Below, piece by piece: positions 1 through 6,727 of a DNA stretch of 8,974 nucleotides. Both the position numbers and the translations under genes were made by a program. Within the stretch, counting starts at the first letter, position 1. Each line of letters opens with the position of its first letter. The notes under the pieces were generated by a model that was given only the letters and a program-made list of their open reading frames with translations, was not told the origin of the DNA and ran no database searches. The stretch lies in the NCBI GenBank assembly GCA_946480705.1, contig CAMLLF010000116.1, positions 1 through 8,974 on the forward strand, read 5' to 3'. Origin of the DNA: an uncultured Lysobacteraceae bacterium (GTDB lineage: Bacteria; Pseudomonadota; Gammaproteobacteria; Xanthomonadales; Rhodanobacteraceae).

Positions 1-410
1 CGATCAAGTTCCTGCAGGTCGAGGACGAGTCGGTGCGGAAGGCGGTGCTGTCGGAGCTCGAGCAGGTGCAATGGTTCGCGCAGATCGACCACCCGAACGT
101 CGCGCGCATCCTCATGAGCGGCTACGCCGATCTCGCGGCGATCGTCAGCGCGATCAACCAGGCGAACATCTTCCGCTTCATTCCCAAGCCCTGGGACGAC
201 AACGACATGCGCATGGCTGTCGTCCAGGCGCTGCACTACCGCGCGATCATTCTCGAAAACCAGCGCCTCGCCGATCTCGTGCGCGAGCAGCGCGGCCAGC
301 TCGACCGGCAACAGTCGGAACTGCGCCGGCTCGAACAGGAACACCCGGGTATCACGCGCATCGACCGCGACGAGACCGGCGCGATCTTCATCGACGAGGA
401 TGACCTGTAG
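1..410 (+). CDS. Response regulator, RpfG-type receiver plus coiled-coil tail (5' partial)
   Basis: The reading frame is open from base 3, so the gene starts before the window, and it ends at TAG 408-410. Nearly every codon ends in G or C, which supports real coding to the left edge. The visible protein has the second half of a receiver domain: HPNVARILMSGYADL (beta4 with the switch Ser), then FRFIPKPWDDND (conserved Lys-Pro and the KPWDD signature of RpfG-type receivers). After that comes a charged helix (LENQRLADLVREQRGQLDRQ), likely a coiled coil, and a short tail, PGITRIDRDETGAIFIDEDDL. There is no HD-GYP, GGDEF or DNA-binding output in the visible part. The extreme N-terminal residues FLQVEDESVRKAVLSELE resemble receiver beta1-alpha1 (acidic VEDE), yet they run almost directly into alpha3-beta4, so the phospho-acceptor Asp segment seems missing. 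The alternative is an insertion in alpha3, with the Asp upstream of the window. Family call confident; function and partner unknown. Confidence 0.8.
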   Translation, partial: IKFLQVEDESVRKAVLSELEQVQWFAQIDHPNVARILMSGYADLAAIVSAINQANIFRFIPKPWDDNDMRMAVVQALHYRAIILENQRLADLVREQRGQLDRQQSELRRLEQEHPGITRIDRDETGAIFIDEDDL

Positions 411-415
411 CCAGA

Positions 416-490
416 AGTCGGGAATCGTCAGAGCAAAGCACGGCCGCCGCCTCTGAAGCATTCCCCGCTCCGCTCCGACGATTCCCGACT
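416..490. repeat. Perfect 14-bp inverted repeat with 47-nt centre
   Basis: The left arm AGTCGGGAATCGTC (416-429) is the exact reverse complement of the right arm GACGATTCCCGACT (477-490). After one mismatch (A430/C476) pairing resumes for 4 bp (GAGC 431-434 with GCTC 472-475). The element sits 5 bp after the stop of the response regulator and about 70 bp before the next gene. The long centre and the absence of a T-run argue against a simple Rho-independent terminator. It could be an extragenic palindromic repeat, an mRNA 3'-end structure or a protein-binding site. Nothing else recognisable was seen in the 411-563 gap, and no convincing promoter for the following gene. Confidence 0.75.
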
Positions 491-551
491 CCCGTCCTGC
501 CATGGCCCCCGCCGGACCCGCTTCGCGTTGTCGAGGGTATCTCCGGATTTC

Positions 552-556
552 AGGGG
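552..556 (+). promoter_or_regulatory. Ribosome binding site deciding the beta-helix gene start
   Basis: AGGGG lies 7 nt before ATG 564. The frame stays open back to a TTG at 528, but this purine motif and the signal peptide that begins exactly at 564 favour the ATG. Confidence 0.5.
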
Positions 557-563
557 CCTCCCC

Positions 564-2873
564 ATGATGCTTCGCATTGCCGCGCTCGCCTGCTTTGCGC
601 TGATTCCGATCGCGCAGGCCGCCACGATCACCGTCGATACCTCGTCCGATCAGTTCGGTGAGGACACTGAAAAATGCGGCCTGCGCGAAGCGCTGCAGGC
701 CGCCGTCACCGACGCCGCGTTCGGCGGCTGCCCGGCCGGCAGCGCGCTGCTCGATACCGTCGAGCTCGCCGGTTCGACTTACCGCCTCACGCGCGCCGGA
801 GCCGGCGAGGACGCCAACGCGACCGGCGATCTCGACGTTTCGGGTGACAGCATCGTCATCATTCAGGGGCTCGGTGCGCATCGCACGCGCATCGACGGCA
901 ACGGGCTCGACCGCGTCATGGACATCGCCGCGAGCGCGGAACTCGAGGTGTATCTGCTCGACCTCACCATCACGGGCGGCGACTCCGGCAATACCGACGG
1001 CGGCGGCGTGCGCATGCGCGGGGAGCGGCTGATCGTGCGCCGCAGCCATATCACGGACAATGTCGGCCGGGTCGGCGGCGGCGTGTACTCGACCTCGGGC
1101 GCCGACGACGTGCAGGTCGTCGAAAGCGCTGTGACGCGCAACATCGCGAACGGCCTCGGCGGCGGCATCCACAGCGCAGGCGGTCTGACGCTCATCAACG
1201 CGACGATCAGCGAGAACCTGTCCACGTCGAACGGCGGCGGGCTTTCCTCTTCGGGAACGGCGCGCATCAAAAGCACGACGATCGCGTTCAATTCGGCCGA
1301 CTCGTACGGCGGCGCCTTCCTGTCGGCCGGCAGCGCGTCGATCGACAATTCGCTGTTCGCCAACAACCGGCAGAGTACGAATTTCAACGACGACGCCGCC
1401 AACCTGCGCTGCTCGATGACGGTATCGAGCGGCGGCTACAACTCATACATGAGCCGCGACTGCCCGTTCACGCCGTTCCGCACCAGCGACCGCCGCGAAG
1501 ACCCGCGACTGGGCACGCTCGTCGACGCCGGCCGCGGCACGCCGGTGCATCTGCTCATGAAAAGCAGCCCCGCCATCGACTCCGGCGCGCCGCCGCCGTC
1601 CGACGGCGGCGACGAGCGCTGCACCTCGACCGACCAGCGCGGCGTCACGCGCCTGACCTGCGACCGCGGCGCGTTCGAGCTGCGCTACACCTTCGTCGTG
1701 ACCGACACTGCCGATGCGGCGGATGCCAACGTCGGCAACAGCGTCTGCCAGAGCACGCTGGGCGGATGCACCCTGCGCGCCGCGATCCAGGAAGCCGGCG
1801 CGAGCGACCAGCTCGCCGTCATCGACGTGCGCGACGGCGTCTACGAACTCAATATTCCGGGCGCGGAGGAAGACCTCGGCGCAACCGGCGACCTCGATCT
1901 CCACGGCGTGAACAAGGCGGCGCGCGTGCTCGTCGGCAGCGGCGCCGACCGGGTCATCATCCGCAGCACGACCGACGACCGCGTGTTCGACACGTCCAGC
2001 AGCTCGGCGCAGAGCGTTCCTGTCGGCCTGTTCGGCCTGCGGATCACCGGCGGCGACCACACATCGACGTCGAGTGGAGTCACCGGCGGCGGCGGCATGC
2101 GCCTGCGCGCGGTCGGCGAAACGACGCTCGACCAGGTGTGGTTCGACCGCAATCGCACGACCGGATATGGCGGCGGCCTGCACTTCATCGACTCGTCGCA
2201 AGCCGTTGGCCGCATCACCCGCAGCGCATTCACGCGCAACGAGAGCGTCGAGGACGGCGGCGGCGCGCTGATGTCGCAGGGGGATCCGCTGACCGTCAGC
2301 AACGTGCTGTTCGCCGACAACATCAGCGGCGGCAGCGGCGCCGGCGTGAGCTTTTCCAATTCCAACACCGCGGAACTGGCCTATTCGACGATCACGCGCA
2401 ACCGCTCGCTCACGCGCGGCGGCGGCTTCGAGGGCGACGGTGCCGCGGTGCTGACGGGCGTCGTCTCCAGCGGCAACAGCGACGCCGGCGGTCCGACGTA
2501 TCCGGACTGCAGCATGGGCACCGGGGCCAGCATTCCGTCCGGCGGCTACAACGTCATCGGCGTCGCCGGTACCGGCGGTTGCCTCATGTCGGGCGATACG
2601 ACCGGCAATCAGATCGGCGTGGCCGCGCCGCTGTCGGTGGTGGCGATGGCGGGGGGCAAGCTGCCTTATGTGGGCGCACAGCCGGGCAACCCCGCGCTCG
2701 AAAGCATTCCGCGCGACGATTGCATGCTCGCCGACGCGCGCTTCGAAATGACGGACATGCACGGGCACGAAAGACCCGGCCCGGAGTCGTCCACCTGTAC
2801 GGCGGGCGCCGTCGAAGGCCTGTCCGACCTCGTGTTCGCCGATGCGTTCGGCGTCGAGTACGCGGGCGAGTGA
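564..2873 (+). CDS. Secreted tandem CSLREA / parallel beta-helix repeat protein
   Basis: Protein of 769 residues, probably exported. It starts MMLRIAALACFALIPIAQA, a Sec signal peptide with likely cleavage AQA|A after residue 19. Residues 20-47 form a CSLREA-type segment (ITVDTSSD...CGLREALQAA). They are followed by GATGDLD-like text, DLTITGG and a run of roughly 22-25-residue Gly-rich turns (GGGVYS, GGGIHS, GGGLSS) typical of right-handed beta-helices, to about residue 268. Residues 283-372 hold a choice-of-anchor-Q-like closing block (GGYN, SPAIDSG, TDQRG, CDRGAFE). A second copy begins at about 376 (FVVTDTADAAD...GCTLRAAIQEAG), again with ATGDLD and LRITGG, coils to about 637, and a degenerate closing block (GGYNVIG, NPALES, CTAGAVE). 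The C-terminus has DLVFADAFG, like the short FxDGFE-type tails of related secreted proteins. Adhesion or polysaccharide binding is possible, but no catalytic motif was identified. Start chosen from the signal peptide and the AGGGG at 552. Confidence 0.88.
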   Translation: MMLRIAALACFALIPIAQAATITVDTSSDQFGEDTEKCGLREALQAAVTDAAFGGCPAGSALLDTVELAGSTYRLTRAGAGEDANATGDLDVSGDSIVIIQGLGAHRTRIDGNGLDRVMDIAASAELEVYLLDLTITGGDSGNTDGGGVRMRGERLIVRRSHITDNVGRVGGGVYSTSGADDVQVVESAVTRNIANGLGGGIHSAGGLTLINATISENLSTSNGGGLSSSGTARIKSTTIAFNSADSYGGAFLSAGSASIDNSLFANNRQSTNFNDDAANLRCSMTVSSGGYNSYMSRDCPFTPFRTSDRREDPRLGTLVDAGRGTPVHLLMKSSPAIDSGAPPPSDGGDERCTSTDQRGVTRLTCDRGAFELRYTFVVTDTADAADANVGNSVCQSTLGGCTLRAAIQEAGASDQLAVIDVRDGVYELNIPGAEEDLGATGDLDLHGVNKAARVLVGSGADRVIIRSTTDDRVFDTSSSSAQSVPVGLFGLRITGGDHTSTSSGVTGGGGMRLRAVGETTLDQVWFDRNRTTGYGGGLHFIDSSQAVGRITRSAFTRNESVEDGGGALMSQGDPLTVSNVLFADNISGGSGAGVSFSNSNTAELAYSTITRNRSLTRGGGFEGDGAAVLTGVVSSGNSDAGGPTYPDCSMGTGASIPSGGYNVIGVAGTGGCLMSGDTTGNQIGVAAPLSVVAMAGGKLPYVGAQPGNPALESIPRDDCMLADARFEMTDMHGHERPGPESSTCTAGAVEGLSDLVFADAFGVEYAGE

Positions 2874-2891
2874 CCTGGCGCAGCCACGTCA
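2871..2891. other. Small imperfect palindrome joining two convergent stop codons
   Basis: TGACCTGG (2871-2878) pairs with CCACGTCA (2884-2891), with one C/C mismatch and a 5-nt loop. It runs from the TGA of the + strand gene to the TGA of the - strand gene. Three of the seven pairs follow automatically from both stops being TGA. There is no T-run, so terminator function is only a possibility. No other terminator is visible in the 15-bp gap. Confidence 0.3.
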
Positions 2892-5800
2892 GCGCGACGA
2901 CGCGATGCGGAACGCCTCGCGCACCATGCGGCGGAGCTCCTCGTCATCCCAGGGCTTGGCCACGTACCGATACACCGCGCCGCGGTTGATCGCTTCGGTC
3001 AGCGAGGCGAAGTCGCTGTAGCCGCTGAGGATCAGGCGCACCGTGTCGGGATACAGATCCTTGACGCGGCTCAGGAATTCCGTGCCGCTGATGTCGGGCA
3101 TGCGCTGGTCGGAAATGATGACCTGCACGGGCTGCGCGGCGAGGATCTCGAACGCCTGCTGCGCGTTGGTCGCCGTCTCGATGTTGTAGCCGTCGCGCCG
3201 CAGCAGGCGCACGAGCGCGCGCAGCACGTTTTCTTCGTCGTCGAGCAGCAGCAGCGTCTCCGTACTGTGGGATTTCTCGAGTTCGCCGTCGCTGTCCTGG
3301 CGCAGATAGCGCCGGCGGAGCACTTCGAAGGTCTGCGCCTCGGGCATCGGCACGCAGAAATAGTTGCCCTGGAACTGATCGCATTCGCTGCGTCGCAGAA
3401 ACGCCGCCTGTCCGATCGTCTCGACGCCCTCGGCGCTGACCGTCATGCCGAGCTGATGGCCCAGCGCGATGACCGCGCGGCAGATGCCCGCCGAACCGGG
3501 GTCGGTGATGATGTCGCGCACGAACGACTGATCGATCTTGAGCTTGTCGATCGGAAAGCGCCGCAGGTAGTTCAGGCTCGAATAGCCCGAACCGAAATCG
3601 TCGAGCGACAGGCTGACGCCGAGCGCTTTCAGCGAGCGCATCGCGACGATGACGCGCTCGACATGGGCCATGACCATGGATTCGGTCAGCTCGAGTTCGA
3701 GGTAGCGCGGCGGCAGGCGCGACGCGTCGAGCGCACGCTGCACGCGCTCGAGAAAGTCGGGGCGCTGCAATTGCAGCGCCGAGACGTTGATGGCGACCGT
3801 GAAATCGGCAAGCCCGTTGTCGAGCCATTCGCGCGCCTTGCGGCAGGCGGTTTCGAGCACCCACTGGCCGAGCTCGACGATGATGCCGAGTTCCTCGGCG
3901 ACCGGAATGAAACGCCCGGGCGGCAGCAGCCCGTGCTGCGGGCTGTTCCAGCGCACGAGCGCCTCGACGCCGCGCACCTGCCAGTCGTGCGCGCCGATCT
4001 GCGGCTGGAAATGCAGAACGAGTTCCTCGTTCGCGATCGCATCGCGCAGTCCTGCCCCGAGTTCGCGCCGGTCCTTGAGCGCCTGCGCCTGCTCGTTGGA
4101 GAACGACGCGACCGTGTTGCGGCCCTCGTCCTTGGCCTTGATCATCGCGGCTTCCGACTGCTGGATCAGCTCGCCGGCCGTCGTGCCGTTTTCCGGGAAG
4201 CAGCTGACGCCGACACTGCAGGTCAGGAACACCTGCTGTTGGCCGAGGCTGATCGGACGCTCGATCATGAGCCGCAGCGATTCTCCGAGCTCCTGCTGAT
4301 CGATGCCGTCATGTTCGTCGGCGCGCACGATCAGGAATTCGTCGCCCGAGATGCGCGCGACCGTGCCGCGTTCGTGCACCGCGTTGAGCAGGCGCTCGGC
4401 GACGGTGTGCAGCACCTGATCGCCGATCGCATGGCCGCGCGTGTCGTTGATCAGATGGAAGCGGTCGAGATCGAGATAGAACACGCTGACGCGGCTGCCG
4501 CGCAGCGCCGCTGCGGCGAGCGCCGCGGCGAGGTAGGCCTCGACCTGCTCGACGCGCGGCAGACCGGTGACCGCGTCGTGGCTCGCGAAGTGCGCGAGCT
4601 CGTTCTCGTAGCGGCGCCGCTCGGTGATGTCGCGCGCGACCGCGAAGATGCGCCGGTCCGGCGTCAGCGACGCCGTCCATTCGAGCCAGTGCTCGCCGCC
4701 GCCGGCATCGACCCAGCGATTGACGAAGCCGTCGACCGAGCCCAGCGTCATCAGCTGCGACATCACCGTCTCGGTCGAACCGATGTCGTCGGGATGCACG
4801 AACGCGCGCCAGTCCTGCATCGCGATTTCCTCGGCGCTGCGGCCGACGAGCCGCGTCGTCGCGGCATTGAACTGCGACAGCCGCCCCTGCGTGTCGACGA
4901 TCACGAACAGCTCGAGCGACAGTGCGAAGAAGCGGTCGCGTTCGAGCTGCGCCTGTTCGGCGCGCAGCCGCTCGCTGACGTCGCGGAACACGACGACGGC
5001 GCCGGTCGTGCGGTCGTCGAGATGCAGCGGCGAGGCGACGAGTTCGACCGGAATGCGCCGGCCGTCGCGCGCGATGAAGTCGCGGCTGTCGGCCATGCGG
5101 CTGTCGAGCTGCATGGCATGCATCGCGGGCGCGGTGCTGTCGGCGTCGGGCACGGCAAAGCGGCTCTCGACGATGCCGTCCTGCAGCTCGTCGGGATGCC
5201 AGCCCAGCAGGTCGCTCGCGGCGCGGTTCATGAACGTGAGGCGGCCGTCGCGGTCGATCGCATAGAGCCCTTCGCCGATGCTCGCGGTCATCGCGCGCAC
5301 GAACGCGAGCTGATGCGCCATGCCGCGTTCCGCTTCGCGCAGGTCGCGCTGCAGCCAGATGCGCTGGACATTGCTGACCGCGATGCGCGCGAACTGCAGC
5401 TGCAGCACCGCGTCGTCGTCGTCGAATGCGCCGTCGTGCCGGCTGAACCATTCGAGCGTGCCGATCTCGACGTCGTCGTCGCCGCGCAGGCTCATGCCGA
5501 GCCAGTGGCCGCGCACCTGGTCGGAGGCCCAGTGCGCGCGCTGCGGTTCCAGCAGATCGCGCGCCCGCGCGCGCAGCGACAACGGCAGGTGCCGCGCGTG
5601 TTCCGCAAAGTCGGGCTGGGTCAGAACGACGAGCGCTTCGCGCGCGCCCGGCAGCGGAGCTGCCGTCGAGCGCAGGCTCAGGCGCACGAAATCGGCCTGG
5701 GCGACAGTCAGCATCGAACGCGCGAGCTGCAGCGCCAGACCGTCGACGCTGTCGATCGCCGCGCTGTCGATCGCGATCGCGCTGAGTTCGAGCAACTGGT

Positions 5801-6671
5801 CGCGGCGCGACAGCGACTGTTCGTAGGTGCGCCGCAGCGCGCGCTCCGAAGCGCGCAGCCGCGTGACGTCATGGGCAATGACGAACAGCCCGCGGCTGCG
5901 CGCCGCGCCGCGCGGCGGCACGAGGATCAGCTCGAGTTCGCGTGCGCGCGCGCCGTCCAGGCGCGGCGCCTGCGCTTCCATCGACTGGGCGATCCCGCGC
6001 AGCACCGACGGCAGCCGCAGCGCGAGCGCGGCCTGCGTCTGTTCGTCGAACAGGCTCGCGACCGGTTCGTCGACGAGTTCCTCGCCGCTGCGTCCGAACA
6101 ACTGGTGAGCTACCGCGTTCGCGCTCTGGATGCGGCCGTCGGGATCGATGTGCAGCACGGCGTCGGGGTGGTTGTCGAGCAGCGAACGGTAGAGCTCGCG
6201 TCCCTGCGCAACCCGCACGAGCGCCGAATCGCGCTGGAAGATCAGCTCGGCGATCGTCGCGCCGACGCGCAGCAGCGACGCGCCGGCCGCGTCGATATCG
6301 GCACCGTTCCCGGCCAGCATGTGCAGCTCGCCGATGCGCTGTCCGTCGACGTCGTGCAGCGGCTCGGTCCAGCAGTCCGGTCCCGGCACCCAGGCAGAGT
6401 CGTCGCTGCCGCCGACGGCCCGGACCATGCTCCCGCCGCCTTCGCAGGCCTCGGCCGACTTCATCGCGTCGCCGCGTTCGCTCCAGCGGAATACTTCACC
6501 GTCGACCCGCACCGAGAGGGCGATCGCAGCGCCCGGAAACTGCAGCCTCAACAGTTCGACGAGCTCGCCGACCATGCGTTCGCGCGGCGCGCCGCTTGCG
6601 AGCAGATGCAACAGCTCGCTCTGCCGGCGCAGCCATTGCGTGCCGTGTTTCAGTCGAATCGAATCGGGCAT
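2889..6671 (-). CDS. GAF/PAS multi-sensor GGDEF-EAL protein with C-terminal receiver
   Basis: Protein of 1260 residues predicted to control cyclic di-GMP. Domains in order: GAF-like (about 1-145), PAS (157-270), GAF-like (297-440), PAS (447-566), PAS (576-684), GGDEF (about 695-855), EAL (870-1115), receiver (1137-1258). Each PAS ends in a DVT/DVS/DIT motif. The cyclase domain has DLDRFHLINDTRGHAIGD (734-751) and active-site SGDEF (775-779), with Gly1 replaced by Ser. The RxxD inhibitory site is HERG, hence absent. The phosphodiesterase domain keeps EALVRW (903-908), NVS (962-964), LTE (995-997), DDFGSGYSSL (1024-1033), KID (1045-1047), AEGVET (1080-1085) and the QG at 1101, so it should be active. 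The receiver keeps D1144, D1145, D1188, S1216 and K1239. No transmembrane segment is obvious, so it is probably cytoplasmic. ATG 6671 is the first in-frame Met after the antiporter stop; its Shine-Dalgarno (GGGA, 11 nt away) is weak. It lies 56 bp downstream of the antiporter and may share its transcript. Confidence 0.93.
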   Translation of the reverse strand: MPDSIRLKHGTQWLRRQSELLHLLASGAPRERMVGELVELLRLQFPGAAIALSVRVDGEVFRWSERGDAMKSAEACEGGGSMVRAVGGSDDSAWVPGPDCWTEPLHDVDGQRIGELHMLAGNGADIDAAGASLLRVGATIAELIFQRDSALVRVAQGRELYRSLLDNHPDAVLHIDPDGRIQSANAVAHQLFGRSGEELVDEPVASLFDEQTQAALALRLPSVLRGIAQSMEAQAPRLDGARARELELILVPPRGAARSRGLFVIAHDVTRLRASERALRRTYEQSLSRRDQLLELSAIAIDSAAIDSVDGLALQLARSMLTVAQADFVRLSLRSTAAPLPGAREALVVLTQPDFAEHARHLPLSLRARARDLLEPQRAHWASDQVRGHWLGMSLRGDDDVEIGTLEWFSRHDGAFDDDDAVLQLQFARIAVSNVQRIWLQRDLREAERGMAHQLAFVRAMTASIGEGLYAIDRDGRLTFMNRAASDLLGWHPDELQDGIVESRFAVPDADSTAPAMHAMQLDSRMADSRDFIARDGRRIPVELVASPLHLDDRTTGAVVVFRDVSERLRAEQAQLERDRFFALSLELFVIVDTQGRLSQFNAATTRLVGRSAEEIAMQDWRAFVHPDDIGSTETVMSQLMTLGSVDGFVNRWVDAGGGEHWLEWTASLTPDRRIFAVARDITERRRYENELAHFASHDAVTGLPRVEQVEAYLAAALAAAALRGSRVSVFYLDLDRFHLINDTRGHAIGDQVLHTVAERLLNAVHERGTVARISGDEFLIVRADEHDGIDQQELGESLRLMIERPISLGQQQVFLTCSVGVSCFPENGTTAGELIQQSEAAMIKAKDEGRNTVASFSNEQAQALKDRRELGAGLRDAIANEELVLHFQPQIGAHDWQVRGVEALVRWNSPQHGLLPPGRFIPVAEELGIIVELGQWVLETACRKAREWLDNGLADFTVAINVSALQLQRPDFLERVQRALDASRLPPRYLELELTESMVMAHVERVIVAMRSLKALGVSLSLDDFGSGYSSLNYLRRFPIDKLKIDQSFVRDIITDPGSAGICRAVIALGHQLGMTVSAEGVETIGQAAFLRRSECDQFQGNYFCVPMPEAQTFEVLRRRYLRQDSDGELEKSHSTETLLLLDDEENVLRALVRLLRRDGYNIETATNAQQAFEILAAQPVQVIISDQRMPDISGTEFLSRVKDLYPDTVRLILSGYSDFASLTEAINRGAVYRYVAKPWDDEELRRMVREAFRIASSR

Positions 6672-6727
6672 GCTGGCGATTGTCCCGCTGTGCGACAAAA
6701 GCGCGCCATGCGAACGACTATACACGT

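Noticed and set aside
528..563. TTG start at 528 for the beta-helix protein
   Set aside because: It would place 12 extra residues before a clean signal peptide; ATG 564 has an AGGGG ribosome binding site at good spacing.
1443..2768. Long - strand open frame (441 codons) opposite the beta-helix gene
   Set aside because: Composition is typical of antisense high-GC sequence, whereas the + strand frame has a signal peptide, CSLREA segments and beta-helix repeats.
6717..6722. TATAGT -10-like box between the antiporter and the GGDEF/EAL gene
   Set aside because: No -35-like hexamer was found at 16-18 nt upstream, so an internal promoter is not supported.
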